Source: Kutzneria buriramensis (lineage in GTDB: Bacteria > Actinomycetota > Actinomycetes > Mycobacteriales > Pseudonocardiaceae). From it: 64,000 nucleotides of DNA. A model generated the notes under the pieces. That model had not been told where the DNA came from and did no database searches. It saw only the letters and a program-made list of their open reading frames with translations. Below are positions 50,233-61,395 of the stretch, piece after piece. The position numbers and the translations under genes are program-made. The stretch spans positions 186,001 to 250,000 of the forward strand of contig NZ_QUNO01000010.1 of assembly GCF_003387475.1 (NCBI RefSeq), read 5' to 3'. Each line of letters begins with the position of its first letter. Position 1 is the first letter of the stretch.

Positions 50233-51584
50233 TTCGCGTCCACCTCCTGGGCGGCCGGCGCGTCCGAACCCGCGACCGGCTCGTGGAACTTGCTGTCGAC
50301 CGGCCGGATCAGCTCGTTGGCGACGAAGCCGACGATCAGGAGGCCGATCATGATGTAGAAGGACAGCGCGTACAGCGCCGGCCCGGACTTGCCGGCGGCG
50401 TGCTGCGCGTCGGCGATGCCGTCGATGATCAGCGGCCCGGCCACGCCGGCCACCGACCACGCGGTGAGCAGCCGGCCGTGGATGGCGCCGACCTGGTACG
50501 TGCCGAACAGGTCGCGCAGGTAGGCCGGCACGGTGGCGAAACCGCCGCCGTAGAAGGAAAGGATCAGGCAGGCGGCCAGCACGAACACGATCTTGGCGGA
50601 GCCGCCGGCCGTCACCAGGATCAGGTACAGCAACGCGCCGACACCCAGGTAGATGCGGTACATGTTCTTGCGGCCGATGGCGTCCGAGGTGGACGACCAC
50701 ACGAACCGGCCGAGCATGTTGGTCAGCGACAGCAGCGCCACGAAGCCGGCGGCGGGGGCCGGGCTCACCTTGAAGAAGTCGACGATCATCGGCGACGCCT
50801 TCTCCAGGATGCCGATGCCCGCGGTCACGTTCAGGCAGAGCACCAGCCACAACAGCCAGAACTGCGGAGTCTTGATGGCGTTGCGGGCCGACACGTTGTT
50901 GGTAGTGATCAGCTTGTGCGAAGTGGCCATCGACGGGTCCCAGCCGGCCGGCTTCCAGCCGTCGGCCGGCACCCGCACCAGGAAGACACCCATCGCCATG
51001 AAGATCGCGTACACCACGCCGTGCACCGCGAAGGTCTCCGCGATGCCCGAGGTGGTGGTGCCGAAGCCGGCCAGCATGGCCGTCGACCAGGGTGACGCGA
51101 TCAACGCTCCGCCGCCGAAGCCCATGATCGCGATACCGGTGGCCATGCCCGGGCGGTCCGGGAACCACTTGATCAGCGTGGACACCGGCGAGATGTAGCC
51201 GATGCCCAGGCCGATGCCGCCGACCAGGCCGTAGCCCACGACGACCAGCCAGAACTGCGACGTCGCCACGCCCAGCGCGGCGATGAGGAACCCGGCGCCG
51301 AACGCGACGGATGACACCGCCATCGCCCACCGCGGTCCGTTGCGTTCGACGAGCGTGCCGCCGAATGCCGCCGACAGGCCCAGCATGACGATCGCGAGCT
51401 GGAACGGCAGGCCGCTCTGCACCCCGTTCAGGTGCAGGGCCTTCTCCAGCGGCGTCTTGAAGACGCTCCACGCGTAGGCCTGTCCGATCGACAGGTGCAC
51501 GGCCAGCGCGGACGGCGGCACCAGCCAGCGGCTCCACCCGTCGGGCGCGATCGTGCGCGAGCGATCAAGGACCCCGAGTCCCAT
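50229..51584 (-). CDS. OFA-family MFS transporter (oxalate/formate antiporter type)
   Basis: 451 residues from ATG 51584 (GGGAGGG upstream, spacing about 9). Twelve predicted transmembrane helices; OFA-like landmarks include SIGQAYAWSVFKTPLE, GIGLGIGYISPVSTLIKWFPDRPGMATGI, and ATVPAYLRDLFGTYQVGAIHG. It exchanges monocarboxylates/dicarboxylates such as oxalate and formate across the inner membrane. Clustering with fdhF-like and fdhD genes supports formate or oxalate handling. Followed by its small subunit. Confidence 0.85.
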   Translation of the reverse strand: MGLGVLDRSRTIAPDGWSRWLVPPSALAVHLSIGQAYAWSVFKTPLEKALHLNGVQSGLPFQLAIVMLGLSAAFGGTLVERNGPRWAMAVSSVAFGAGFLIAALGVATSQFWLVVVGYGLVGGIGLGIGYISPVSTLIKWFPDRPGMATGIAIMGFGGGALIASPWSTAMLAGFGTTTSGIAETFAVHGVVYAIFMAMGVFLVRVPADGWKPAGWDPSMATSHKLITTNNVSARNAIKTPQFWLLWLVLCLNVTAGIGILEKASPMIVDFFKVSPAPAAGFVALLSLTNMLGRFVWSSTSDAIGRKNMYRIYLGVGALLYLILVTAGGSAKIVFVLAACLILSFYGGGFATVPAYLRDLFGTYQVGAIHGRLLTAWSVAGVAGPLIIDGIADAQHAAGKSGPALYALSFYIMIGLLIVGFVANELIRPVDSKFHEPVAGSDAPAAQEVDAK

Positions 51585-51732
51585 CTCCACTGCCCTCCCA
51601 GATAGTTGAGAATGGAACCTATTGGGATCGAGTGTGACTCGGCACGACCGAGTGGCGCACGTAACGACGAACGGCAGTCTTGACGCGCCGAACGGAATGA
51701 AGCGAAGACTTACGAAACTAGGAGGTTCCGTA

Positions 51733-52557
<825 letters not shown>

Positions 52558-53013
52558 CCACGAGCACGTCGCACGCAAACCACCCCAGCAGCGAAATCGA
52601 GAAGTTCGCCCACCCCCCTGCTCCCCGACGAAGCCGTGCAGGCCAACCACCCCCGAGCTCTCCGACGACATCGAGAAGTTCACACGCAATCCAGCCCGCC
52701 GTCGAAGTCGAGCAGGTCGTCGAAGAACGCGGCCAGCCGCGAGTTCGACCAACTCGACCTTCGGCGACTTCAACCACCGGCGACATCGATCTCCGGCGAC
52801 ATCGATCTCCGGCGACATCGAGCATCCTGGCGAAGTCGGAGCCGTCGGCGCGGTTGAGCAGGTCGACCACCGGCGCTGTTTCGTCGACACACTCCAAAGT
52901 GGTTGTGAACTCAGTTCACAGGCGACTCACCGGCGATCGGCCGCCTGCGTGTCGTCGGTCTGCGGCTCGAACGTCACATCAGACCCGCGGACGCCGCTGA
53001 CTAGGGTTGAACC
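52558..53013. other. 456-bp gap with degenerate repeats between fdhD and lpdA
   Basis: No convincing gene. The stretch is built from loosely repeated CGA(C/A)ATCGAGAAGTTC-like and CGAAGTCGAGCAGGTC-like units on the plus strand; the clearest is the 16-bp tandem repeat annotated separately. The last ~60 bases hold the lpdA leader, though no strong ribosome site is seen. Confidence 0.5.
52778..52821. repeat. 16-bp tandem repeat, about 2.75 copies
   Basis: Unit CGGCGACATCGATCTC at 52778-52793 and 52794-52809, with a partial third copy to 52821. Nearby diverged forms suggest an expanding and decaying repeat. Confidence 0.75.
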
Positions 53014-54414
53014 ATGAGCACACACTTCGACGTCGTGGTGGTGGGGGCCGGTCCCGGCGGGTACGTCGCGGCGATCCGGGCGGCGCAGCTGGGGCTGCGG
53101 ACGGCGATCATCGAGGACCGGTACTGGGGCGGCGTCTGCCTGAACGTGGGCTGCATCCCGTCCAAGGCCCTGCTGCGCAACGCCGAACTGGCGCACCTGC
53201 TGACCGGCGAGGCCGAGGCCTTCGGCATCCATGCCGAGGGCGGCATCACGCTCGACTACGGCGCCGCGTTCCAGCGCAGCCGCAAGGTCGCGGACGGCCG
53301 GGTCAAGGGCGTCCACTTCCTGATGAAGAAGAACAAGATCCAGCAGTTCTTCGGCTGGGGCACGTTCACCGACGCCAACACGATCCAGGTGGCGCTCACC
53401 GACGGCGGCCGGGAAACGGTCACGTTCGACCACTGCATCCTCGCGACCGGCGCGACCACCCGGCTGCTGCCGGGCACGAAGCTGTCCGAGCGGGTCGTCA
53501 CCTACGAGGAGCAGATCCTCAGCGACAAGCTGCCCGGCAGCATCGTCATCGCCGGCGCCGGTGCGATCGGCGTCGAGTTCGCGTACGTGATGCACGGCTA
53601 CGGCGTCGACGTCACCATCGTCGAGTTCCTCGACCGGCCCGTCCCGCTCGAGGACGAGGAGGTCTCGGCCGAGCTGGCCAAGCGCTACCGCAAGCTCGGC
53701 ATCAAGGTGCTTACCTCCACCCGGGTCGACGCGATCGACGATTCCGGCGAGAAGGTCCGGGTCACCGTCACCAAGGACGGCCAGCAGCAGGTGCTGGAGG
53801 CCGACAAGGTGCTGCAGGCAATCGGCTTCCAGCCGCGGACCCAGGGCTACGGCCTGGAGAACACCGGCGTCCGGTTGACCGAGCGCGGCGCCGTCGACAT
53901 CGACGCCCGCGGTCGCACGAACGTGCCGCACATCTTCGCGATCGGTGACGTCACCGCGAAGCTGATGCTGGCGCACGCCGCCGAGTCGATGGGCATCGTC
54001 GCCGCCGAGACGATCGCCGGCGCGGAGACCATGGAGCTGGACTTCGTGATGATCCCTCGCGCCACCTTCTGCCAGCCGCAGATCGCCAGCTTCGGCTACA
54101 CCCAGAAGCAGGCCGAGGAGAAGGGCTTCGACGTCAAGGTCGCCAAGTTCCCGTTCACCGCGAACGGCAAGGCGCACGGCCTGGGCGAGCCCGGCGGCTT
54201 TGTGAAGCTGATCGCCGACGCCAAGTACGGCGAGCTGCTCGGCGCGCACATGATCGGTCCGGAGGTCACCGAACTGCTGCCGGAACTGACGCTGGCTCAG
54301 CAGTGGGACCTGACCGTCAACGAGGTCGCCCGCAACGTGCACGCGCACCCCACGCTCAGCGAGGCCGTCAAGGAAGCCGTCCACGGCCTCGCCGGCCACA
54401 TGATCAACTTCTGA
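53014..54414 (+). CDS. lpdA: Dihydrolipoyl dehydrogenase
   Basis: 466 residues. FAD-binding [20 protein letters not shown], the redox disulfide [19 protein letters not shown]-binding [17 protein letters not shown], and the C-terminal catalytic [20 protein letters not shown] with the active-site His. E3 component of pyruvate and 2-oxoglutarate dehydrogenase complexes. Length and motifs match actinobacterial Lpd. Monocistronic, ending in front of a bidirectional terminator. Confidence 0.95.
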   Translation: MSTHFDVVVVGAGPGGYVAAIRAAQLGLRTAIIEDRYWGGVCLNVGCIPSKALLRNAELAHLLTGEAEAFGIHAEGGITLDYGAAFQRSRKVADGRVKGVHFLMKKNKIQQFFGWGTFTDANTIQVALTDGGRETVTFDHCILATGATTRLLPGTKLSERVVTYEEQILSDKLPGSIVIAGAGAIGVEFAYVMHGYGVDVTIVEFLDRPVPLEDEEVSAELAKRYRKLGIKVLTSTRVDAIDDSGEKVRVTVTKDGQQQVLEADKVLQAIGFQPRTQGYGLENTGVRLTERGAVDIDARGRTNVPHIFAIGDVTAKLMLAHAAESMGIVAAETIAGAETMELDFVMIPRATFCQPQIASFGYTQKQAEEKGFDVKVAKFPFTANGKAHGLGEPGGFVKLIADAKYGELLGAHMIGPEVTELLPELTLAQQWDLTVNEVARNVHAHPTLSEAVKEAVHGLAGHMINF

Positions 54415-54748
54415 GGGAGGGCCGACCGTCCCGGAAGGTCGGTCCTGGGCTCGGGACCCGGGAGCTGGTCAAGCCCGGTCCAGGCCCCGCCGATTCCGAG
54501 CCGAGACAACGCCCGACCAGGCCACGCGAGTCGCACACCGCGACAACGCCCCACCAGGCCACGCGGGGTCGCGGGCCGGACCGGCACAGGTCTCGGGCGG
54601 CGTACCAAGCAGCGCCGGACCGGACCCGCGGCCACCGGCCACGGGGACCGCGGCCCGCGGGCCGCGGTCGACCGGAAGGCCGCCGGCCGCGAAGGGACCG
54701 GGAGCTGCGGGTCACAGTCCGCGCCGGCACCGATCTCCGTCACGAACG
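54415..54748. other. Gap after lpdA
   Basis: GC-rich DNA without a credible gene. Contains GGCCGACC-GTCCCGGAA-GGTCGGTCC hairpin-like sequence just after the lpdA stop and several CCGCGGCC-type palindromes near 54645-54685. I see nothing else. Confidence 0.5.
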
Positions 54749-54786
54749 CGAAGGCCCGCCCACCGAAATCGGTGGGCGGGCCTTCG
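54749..54786. terminator. Bidirectional terminator between lpdA and clpX
   Basis: Perfect stem of about 17 bp (CGAAGGCCCGCCCACCG with its complement) around an AAAT-type loop, 21 bases beyond the clpX stop on the minus strand. Confidence 0.85.
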
Positions 54787-54806
54787 GGTGTCTGCGGTAC
54801 TGAGCG

Positions 54807-56087
54807 TCAGGCCGACTTCTCGCGGCGCTCGCGGCGGCTGGGCTGCCGGGCGACGATGGTCGGGTTGACGTTCTCCCGGACGGTCTGCTCGGTGATGACC
54901 ACCTTGGCGACGTCGGTGCGGCTGGGGATGTCGTACATCACCGGCAGCAGCACCTCCTCCATGATGGCGCGCAGGCCCCGGGCACCGGTGCCGCGCAGGA
55001 TCGCCTGGTCGGCGACGGCCTCGAGCGCGGTCTTGGTGAACTCCAGCTCGACGCCGTCCATCTCGAACAGCTTCTGGTACTGCTTCACCATCGCGTTGCG
55101 GGGCTCGGTGAGGATCTTGACCAGGGACGGCTTGTCCAGGTTGGTCACGCTGGCCACGACGGGCAGGCGGCCGATGAACTCGGGGATCAGGCCGAACTTG
55201 ATCAGGTCCTCGGGCATGGTGTCGCCGAAGATGTCGGACGACTCCATCTCGGCCTTGGAGCGGATCTCGGCGCCGAAGCCGAGGCTGCGCTTGCCGACCC
55301 GGTCCTGGATGATGCGCTCGAGCCCGGCGAACGCCCCGGCCACGATGAACAGCACGTTCGTGGTGTCGATCTGGATGAATTCCTGGTGCGGGTGCTTGCG
55401 TCCGCCCTGCGGCGGCACGCTGGCGGTGGTGCCCTCCAGGATCTTCAGCAGCGCCTGCTGCACGCCCTCGCCGGAGACGTCCCGCGTGATCGACGGGTTT
55501 TCACTCTTCCGAGCGATTTTGTCGACCTCGTCGATGTAGATGATGCCGGTCTCGGCCCGCTTGACGTCGTAGTCGGCGGCCTGGATCAGCTTGAGCAGGA
55601 TGTTCTCGACGTCCTCGCCGACGTACCCGGCCTCGGTGAGCGCGGTGGCGTCGGCGATGGCGAACGGCACGTTGAGCAGCTTGGCCAGGGTCTGCGCCAG
55701 GTAGGTCTTGCCGCAGCCGGTGGGCCCCAGCATCAGGATGTTGGACTTGGCGAGCTCGACGCCGTCGTCCCGGCCGTCCCGGTTTCGGTCCCCGGCCTGG
55801 ATCCGCTTGTAGTGGTTGTAGACCGCCACCGACAGCGTGCGCTTGGCATCGTCCTGACCGATCACGTACTGGTCGAGGAAGTCGTGGATCTCGGCCGGCT
55901 TGGGCAGCTCGTCCAGCTTGACGTCGCCCGCCTCGGCCAGCTCCTCCTCGATGATCTCGTTGCAGAGGTCGATGCATTCATCGCAGATATACACGCCTGG
56001 ACCGGCGATGAGCTTCTTCACCTGCTTCTGGCTCTTCCCGCAGAAGGAGCACTTCAGCAGGTCTCCGCCGTCACCGATACGCGCCAT
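54807..56087 (-). CDS. clpX: ATP-dependent Clp protease ATP-binding subunit ClpX
   Basis: 426 residues from ATG 56087. Zinc-binding N-domain ([11 protein letters not shown] and [10 protein letters not shown]), Walker [16 protein letters not shown], Walker [13 protein letters not shown], and the ClpP-contacting IGF-type loop region. Unfolds tagged substrates and feeds them to ClpP. Separated from clpP by 208 bases without a gene. Confidence 0.96.
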   Translation of the reverse strand: MARIGDGGDLLKCSFCGKSQKQVKKLIAGPGVYICDECIDLCNEIIEEELAEAGDVKLDELPKPAEIHDFLDQYVIGQDDAKRTLSVAVYNHYKRIQAGDRNRDGRDDGVELAKSNILMLGPTGCGKTYLAQTLAKLLNVPFAIADATALTEAGYVGEDVENILLKLIQAADYDVKRAETGIIYIDEVDKIARKSENPSITRDVSGEGVQQALLKILEGTTASVPPQGGRKHPHQEFIQIDTTNVLFIVAGAFAGLERIIQDRVGKRSLGFGAEIRSKAEMESSDIFGDTMPEDLIKFGLIPEFIGRLPVVASVTNLDKPSLVKILTEPRNAMVKQYQKLFEMDGVELEFTKTALEAVADQAILRGTGARGLRAIMEEVLLPVMYDIPSRTDVAKVVITEQTVRENVNPTIVARQPSRRERREKSA

Positions 56088-56295
56088 GACCGCTGACCTC
56101 TGTCCCCTCCGGTGATCCGACTGGCGCCGGGTCACCTGGCTGTCACGATGGCTCGACCCACTCCGATGGGTCTCGCACGTTCTCCACGACGGTACCCGCC
56201 CGCGATGGCGAGCGGGAGGACCAGCGTGCCCCGACCGTGTCGAACCAGCCGATTACTAGCCGAATTCGGCGTGTCGGCCGGGGCGGCGGCCCGGT

Positions 56296-56925
56296 TCAGC
56301 TCTGCGCGGACAGCTTCCGGTACGGCAGCACCTCGTCGACGATGCCGTAGGCCCGGGCCTCCTCGGCGGTGAGGATCTTGTCCCGGTCGATGTCCTCGGC
56401 CACCTGGTCGGGCGTCTTGTTGGTGTGCCGGGCCAGCGTGGTCTCCAGGGCGCGGCGCACCCGCTGGATCTCGTTGGCCTGGATCTCCAGGTCGGAGACC
56501 TGGCCGTAGAGGCCCTCGGTGGCGGGCTGGTGAATCAGGATGCGCGAGTTCGGCAGCGCGCGGCGCTTGCCGGGGGTGCCCGCGGCGAGCAGCACGGCGG
56601 CGGCCGAGGCGGCCTGGCCCAGGCACACGGTCACGATGTCGGGACGCACGTACTGCATGGTGTCGTAGATCGCCATGAGCGAGGTGAACGAGCCGCCGGG
56701 CGAGTTGATGTACATGATGATGTCGCGGTCGGGGTCGACCGACTCCAGGTACAGCAGCTGCGCCATCACGTCGTTGGCGGACGCGTCGTCGATCTGCACG
56801 CCGAGGAAGATGATGCGCTCCTCGAACAGCTTGTTGTAGGGGTTGGACTCCTTGACCCCGTAGCTGGTGCGCTCGACGAACGACGGCAGCACGTAGCGGG
56901 ACTGGAGTGGCTGGTACTGGCTCAC
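56296..56925 (-). CDS. clpP: ATP-dependent Clp protease proteolytic subunit (ClpP2 type)
   Basis: 209 residues from GTG 56925. [33 protein letters not shown] is the ClpP2 N-terminus of actinobacteria. The catalytic Ser lies in [14 protein letters not shown], the His in RILIHQP, and the Asp in [12 protein letters not shown]. It forms the proteolytic barrel with ClpX. In most actinobacteria clpP1 lies between tig and clpP2; here only this one gene lies between tig and clpX. Confidence 0.93.
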   Translation of the reverse strand: MSQYQPLQSRYVLPSFVERTSYGVKESNPYNKLFEERIIFLGVQIDDASANDVMAQLLYLESVDPDRDIIMYINSPGGSFTSLMAIYDTMQYVRPDIVTVCLGQAASAAAVLLAAGTPGKRRALPNSRILIHQPATEGLYGQVSDLEIQANEIQRVRRALETTLARHTNKTPDQVAEDIDRDKILTAEEARAYGIVDEVLPYRKLSAQS

Positions 56926-57036
56926 TGAGGACTCCTGGCGTCGCTTGTCGCTTGGTCGAGCTGGCGGGCCGGGCCCCATTGTCCCGGTGGACTGTCCCGG
57001 CGGGCTGGCCCGCGGCTGGCTTGCTTCCGACTTTAA

Positions 57037-57078
57037 CGAACGCGGGCGGCGCCGACGCTGCGACGCCGCCCGCGTTCG
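57037..57078. terminator. Terminator after tig
   Basis: 15-bp perfect stem CGAACGCGGGCGGCG / CGCCGCCCGCGTTCG with a 12-nt loop, 9 bases past the tig stop. It implies that clpP has its own promoter in the remaining gap. Confidence 0.8.
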
Positions 57079-57087
57079 CTCAGGGCG

Positions 57088-58458
57088 TCACTCCTGCTCG
57101 GCGGCCTCGTCGGCGGCGGCCTCAGCGGCCGGGGCGGCCGGCGCGCCGAACAGTTCGTCGAGGTCGACGGTGTTGCCGGAGGCGTCGGTGACGGTGGCCT
57201 GGCGGACCACGGAGGCCAGCGCCTTGCCGCGGCGGACGTCGGCGAAGATGGCGCCGAGCTGGCCGGCCTGCTGGGCCCGCTGCACGTACTCGTCGGGGCT
57301 GATGCCGAAGCGCTGCGCCTGGTAGACGATGCGCTCGGACAGCTCGGCGTCGTTGACCTGGACCTTCTCGGCGTCGGCGATGGCGTCGAGCACGAGCTGG
57401 GTCTTGACGGCCTGCTCGGCGGCGGTGCGCAGCTCGGCGTCGAACTCCTCGGGGGTCTGGCCCTGCTCGGTCAGCCACTCGTTGAAGCGGGCGTCGTCGT
57501 GGTCGAAGGCGTGCACCGCGTCGTGCTTGCGGCTGTCGACCTCGGCGGTGACGACGGCCTCGGGCAGCGGCACCTCGGTGACCTCGAGCAGCGCCTCGAG
57601 CACCTTGTCCCGGGCCTGCACGCCCTGCTGCATCTTGTTGACGCGGCCGAGGCGCTCGCGCAGGTCGGCCTTGAGCTCGTCGAGGGTGTCGAACTCGCTC
57701 GCCAGCTGGGCGAACTCGTCGTCGGCCTCGGGCATCTCGCGCTTCTTGATGTTCTCGACCTTGACGCTGACCTCGGCGTCGCGGCCCTCGAACTCGCCGG
57801 CGACGAGCTGGGTGGTGAAGGTCTTGGTCTCGCCGGCCTCGGCGCCGATGAGGGCGTCGTCGATGCCCTCGACGAGCTGGCCGGAGCCGATCTCGTAGGA
57901 CAGGCCGGTGGTGCGGGCCTCCTCGACCTCTTCGCCGTCGACGGTGGCCGACAGGTCGATGGTCACGAAGTCGCCGTTCTCGGCGGGGCGCTCGACGCCG
58001 GTCAGCGTGCCGAAGCGGGCGCGCAGCTCGTCGAGCTGGGTGTCGACGTCCTCGTCCTTGATCTCGATGTCGTCGACGCTCACGGCCAGCTCGCCGAACG
58101 CCGGCACCGTGATCTCGGGGCGGATGTCCACCTCGGCGGTGAAGGCCAGGTGGTCGCCGTCCTCGATCTTGGTGACCTCGATGTCGGGGCGGCCGAGGGC
58201 GCGCACCTCGCCGGCGTTGACGGCCTCCATGTACTTGGCCGGGATCGCCTCGTTGACCACCTCGTCCAGCACCGGCGCGCGCCCGATGCGCTGCTCCAGC
58301 ACGCGCGGCGGCACCTTGCCCTGGCGGAAGCCCGGGATGCGGACCTGCCCGGCGAGCTTGCGGTAGGCGCGGTCGAAGTTCGGCTTCAGCTCGTCGAACG
58401 GCACCTCGACGTTGATCCGGACCCTGGTCGGGCTCAGCTGCTCGACGGTGCTCTTCAA
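57088..58458 (-). CDS. tig: Trigger factor
   Basis: 456 residues. TTG 58458 is chosen because GAGGAGA precedes it and the protein then starts [23 protein letters not shown] as in homologues. Ribosome-binding domain with [17 protein letters not shown], a PPIase domain ([20 protein letters not shown]), and a helical chaperone domain ending in an acidic Ala/Glu tail. Ribosome-associated folding helper and prolyl isomerase, typically upstream of clpP-clpX. Confidence 0.95.
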   Translation of the reverse strand: MKSTVEQLSPTRVRINVEVPFDELKPNFDRAYRKLAGQVRIPGFRQGKVPPRVLEQRIGRAPVLDEVVNEAIPAKYMEAVNAGEVRALGRPDIEVTKIEDGDHLAFTAEVDIRPEITVPAFGELAVSVDDIEIKDEDVDTQLDELRARFGTLTGVERPAENGDFVTIDLSATVDGEEVEEARTTGLSYEIGSGQLVEGIDDALIGAEAGETKTFTTQLVAGEFEGRDAEVSVKVENIKKREMPEADDEFAQLASEFDTLDELKADLRERLGRVNKMQQGVQARDKVLEALLEVTEVPLPEAVVTAEVDSRKHDAVHAFDHDDARFNEWLTEQGQTPEEFDAELRTAAEQAVKTQLVLDAIADAEKVQVNDAELSERIVYQAQRFGISPDEYVQRAQQAGQLGAIFADVRRGKALASVVRQATVTDASGNTVDLDELFGAPAAPAAEAAADEAAEQE

Positions 58459-58832
58459 CGTGGTCTCCTCGTGCGAACAAATACGTGCGTAGTCGTCCCG
58501 GCCGCGCAACGCCCCGGGATTGGATGCCTAAGTCTAGGTCGCCCCCACCCCGCGGGACCCAAGACCCCCACCCACCTCCGTCCCGCCAGCCAGGACGCCC
58601 GGAAGCAGTCCGCCAAGCAGCACAGCAGAGGTGACACCGACACCCGACGCACCACGGGCCGAGGAGCGTAGGCGCGAAGCGCCACGCGGGGGTCCAGGGC
58701 GCGAAGCGCCACGCGGGGGTCCAGGGGGCGAAGCCCCCTGGCTCGGGGCCTGGGGCGGGAGCCCCAGAAAACCCACCGGCGATAACGGCGAAGGGGTGCC
58801 GAAGGCACCCCTGAGCACACTTCACCCAATCG
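58459..58832. other. 374-bp gap between tig and tRNA-Pro with repeats
   Basis: No gene. The right half is made of GCGAAGC-type units: a 26-bp repeat at 58671-58696 and 58698-58723, then GGGGGCGAAGCCCCC and GGGGCCTGGGGCGGGAGCCCC hairpins. These are palindromic intergenic repeats common in high-GC actinobacteria. Confidence 0.6.
58671..58723. repeat. 26-bp direct repeat, two copies
   Basis: Unit beginning GGCGCGAAGCGCCACGCGGG, ending GGTCCA, at 58671-58696 and 58698-58723. Each unit contains the palindrome GGCGCGAAGCGCC. Confidence 0.8.
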
Positions 58833-58906
58833 TCGGGGTGGCGGGATTTGAACCCACGGCCCCTCGCTCCCAAAGCGAGTGCGCTACCAAACTGCGCCAC
58901 ACCCCG
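58833..58906 (-). tRNA. tRNA-Pro (anticodon UGG)
   Basis: 74-nt cloverleaf on the minus strand: acceptor CGGGGTG pairing with CACCCCG, anticodon stem CTCGC/GCGAG around loop TTTGGGA, T arm with GGTTCAAATCC, discriminator A. CCA is not encoded. Confidence 0.95.
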
Positions 58907-58991
58907 TTCGCGCCGCGTTGTCGGTGGCGCGTGCAGAAGCGTAGCGCGACCCGCTAAGCTCCCGCATGCACCCGGTGCTCTCGGGGTGCAT

Positions 58992-59062
58992 GCGGGTGTA
59001 GCTCAATGGCAGAGCTCCAGCCTTCCAAGCTGGCCATGCGGGTTCGATTCCCGTCACCCGCT
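58992..59062 (+). tRNA. tRNA-Gly (anticodon UCC)
   Basis: 71-nt cloverleaf: acceptor GCGGGTG with CACCCGC, anticodon arm CCAGC-CTTCCAA-GCTGG, T arm with GGTTCGATTCC, discriminator T. CCA is not encoded; a T-rich tract follows. Confidence 0.95.
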
Positions 59063-59097
59063 CTTCTTTTTCTCACCAGGTGTGTCGAGCACCACAG

Positions 59098-59808
59098 TTA
59101 TCCGGCGGTGGTGAGGACGATCGCGGTGGCGTCGTCGCGGTAGCCGTCCTCGGTTTCGCGGGCGGCGGCGACGATGGCGTCGGCGAGGGTGTCGGGGTTG
59201 TCCTGGTGTTCGCGGACGAGTGCCTCGAGTTCGTCGTGCGGCAGGGTGTCGAGGCCGTCGGAGACGAGGACGACGAGTTCGTTGGCGGGGATGGACGACA
59301 CGGCGACGTTGGTGACGGTGGCGCTGGTGAGGGTGACGCGCACCCAGCTGTCGTGGAGCGGGGCGAGGTCGACGGCGCCGTTGCCGCGCAGATAGGCGCC
59401 CATGGTGTGGGGGTCGGTGCGCCGGCTGAGGGTGTCGCCGTCCCAGCTGTAGGCGTGGGAGTCGCCGACCCAGGCGAGGTGGGTGGGCCGTCCGGGCACG
59501 GCGAGCGCGAGCACGATGACGCCGTCGGGCATGTGGTTTTCGACGCCGGGGTCTTCGACGAGCGCGGCGCCGGCGAGCACGCCGGCGAGGGCGCCTTTGG
59601 TGGCGCCGATGCGCACGGCGGTTTCGGCGATCAGGTGCATGGTGGCGGCGCCGTCGGGGTCGTTGCCGATGCCGTCGACGACGGCGGCGACGACCACGCC
59701 GGTGGAGGCCTGGAAGAGGGCCGGCGCGTCCATGTTGTGGTCGCGGACGCCGCGGCGGGTGGCGACGGCGGCGCGGCGGCCGTAGGTCAGGTCGTGTGCT
59801 GTGCTCAC
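59098..59808 (-). CDS. PP2C-family serine/threonine phosphatase
   Basis: 236 residues from GTG 59808 (GAGG upstream). Metal-binding PP2C motifs in order: VVAAVVDGIGNDPDG (about 38-52), LAWVGDSHAYSW, LVVLVSDGLD and YRDDATAIVL. Likely dephosphorylates Ser/Thr proteins in the cytoplasm. No membrane helix or sensor domain. The opening RRAAVATRRGVRDHNMDA matches the usual start of such proteins. Partner unknown. Confidence 0.85.
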   Translation of the reverse strand: MSTAHDLTYGRRAAVATRRGVRDHNMDAPALFQASTGVVVAAVVDGIGNDPDGAATMHLIAETAVRIGATKGALAGVLAGAALVEDPGVENHMPDGVIVLALAVPGRPTHLAWVGDSHAYSWDGDTLSRRTDPHTMGAYLRGNGAVDLAPLHDSWVRVTLTSATVTNVAVSSIPANELVVLVSDGLDTLPHDELEALVREHQDNPDTLADAIVAAARETEDGYRDDATAIVLTTAG

Positions 59809-59887
59809 GGTGCCTCGTTCGTGGTGGTGGACGCCGAACACAATGCTGGCGGTGTCCCCGGTGTTCGGGGCACCGCCAGCGGATGGT

Positions 59888-60898
59888 TCAGCGCAGGCCG
59901 ACGAGTTCCATGGCCCGGTTGAGGGTGGCGTCGGCGACTTCAGCGGCCTTCTCGGCGCCGTCGGCGAGGACCTTCTCGAGGTAGCCGATCTCGCCGTGGA
60001 TCTCCTTGAAGCGGCTCTGGATCGGCGCGATCTTGTCGAGGACGAGTTCGGCGAGGTCCTTCTTGAGGGTGCCGTAGCCGTTGCCGTCGAAGCGGTCCAG
60101 CGTCTCCTCGCGGGTGGCGCCGGACAGGGCTTCGTGCAGCACCAGCAGGTTGTCCACGCCGGGCGAGAGGTTCTCGCGGTCGACGGCGCTGCCGGCGTCG
60201 GTGACGGCGCGCATGATCGCCTTGCGGATCTTCTTGGGGTCGTCCAGCAGGCCGATGGCGTGGCCCTCGTGGGTCTCGGCCTTGCTCTTGCTCATCTTGG
60301 CGGTCGGGTCGTCCAGGCCCATGATGCGGGCGCCGCTCTTGCGGATGAGCGCGTCGGGAACGCGGAAGCATTCGCCGAACATCGAATTGAACCGGTTGGC
60401 GACGTCCCGGGTGAGTTCGACGTGCTGGCGCTGGTCGTCGCCGACCGGCACGAATTGCGCCTGATAGAGCAGAATGTCGGCGGCCATCAGCGCGGGATAG
60501 GTGAACAGCCCGGCGCTCGGATTGGCCCCTTGCGACTTCGACTTGTACTGCGTCATGCGCTCCAGCCAGCTGACCGGGGTCACGCAGTCGAAGATCCAGT
60601 TCAGCATGGCGTGCGCCGGCACCCTGGACTGGAGGAACAGCACGGACTTGGCCGGGTCGAGGCCGCAGGCCAGGTACAGGGCCACGATCTCGCGGATCCG
60701 GCGGCGCAGGTCGTCGGCCTTGATCGCCTCGGGAATGGTGAGCGCGTGCAGGTCGGCGATGAAGAAGAAGTTCTCGTACCGGTCCTGCTCCTCGGCCCAG
60801 ACGCTGAGCGCACCGATGTAGTTGCCGATGGTCAGGTTGCCGGTCGCGGTAATTCCGGACAGCACCCTTGGCTTCGCCTGCGCTGCGGCGTCCGTCAT
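59888..60898 (-). CDS. trpS: Tryptophanyl-tRNA synthetase
   Basis: 336 residues. Class I signatures TGNLTIGNYIGAL (HIGH equivalent) and LDDPTAKMSKSKAE (KMSKS), with VPVGDDQRQHVELTRDVANRFN in the Trp-binding area. Charges tRNA-Trp. No T-box or leader peptide is evident upstream in 60899-61095. Monocistronic. Confidence 0.95.
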   Translation of the reverse strand: MTDAAAQAKPRVLSGITATGNLTIGNYIGALSVWAEEQDRYENFFFIADLHALTIPEAIKADDLRRRIREIVALYLACGLDPAKSVLFLQSRVPAHAMLNWIFDCVTPVSWLERMTQYKSKSQGANPSAGLFTYPALMAADILLYQAQFVPVGDDQRQHVELTRDVANRFNSMFGECFRVPDALIRKSGARIMGLDDPTAKMSKSKAETHEGHAIGLLDDPKKIRKAIMRAVTDAGSAVDRENLSPGVDNLLVLHEALSGATREETLDRFDGNGYGTLKKDLAELVLDKIAPIQSRFKEIHGEIGYLEKVLADGAEKAAEVADATLNRAMELVGLR

Positions 60899-61095
60899 CT
60901 CTGCCCCTCAATTCAACGAAGCATTTACGGATGAATTCTACCCGGGAGCGCGGCGGGTGAATTCGCCGACCTACGAAAGTTGGCGCAAGGGGCCACTCGC
61001 GTCGGCGCGGTCGGGACTTCGGACGCCTCCGCGACCTCGGTGGCGACGAGCTCGCGTTCGGGGCCGTGGACGGGCCCGCCGGTTAGGGTGGACTC

Positions 61096-61395
61096 GTGGG
61101 GCAGCACCAGCCCACGGACCGGGCGCCGACGGTCGGGTATTCACGCAGCGTCCTGTTCGTCGTGAACACGGTGACATCGGCGAATCGGCTGCTCGACATC
61201 GTGCCGCTGTTCGAGGCGGACCTGCGGGTGTACGCCGCCGCGCTGGACAAACCCGTTGTCCTGGCGGCATTCGACGAGCACGAGATCGTCAACGGTACCT
61301 CGGTGTCCACAATGGCCGAACTCGCCGGCCGGCTCGACCGGCACGCACCGCTGCTGCCACATCTGGCCGCCGCGAACGCGAAATGCCCGGCATGA
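61096..61395 (+). pseudogene. Internally deleted remnant of a CDP-glycerol transferase-like gene
   Basis: 99 codons. The first part (YSRSVLFVVNTVTSANRLLDIVPLFEADLRV) matches the start of a larger actinobacterial GT-B-like protein family. The next residues (YAAALDKPVVLAAFDEHEIVNGT...LDRHAPLLPHL) match that family's C-terminal part, where a stretch of several hundred residues normally separates the two. The gene therefore looks like a fusion left by an in-frame internal deletion. Based on remembered family layout, not on a search. Confidence 0.5.

Noticed and set aside
58671-58740. Direct repeats considered as a CRISPR array
   Set aside because: Only two near-identical units with a one-base gap, no unique spacers and no cas genes.
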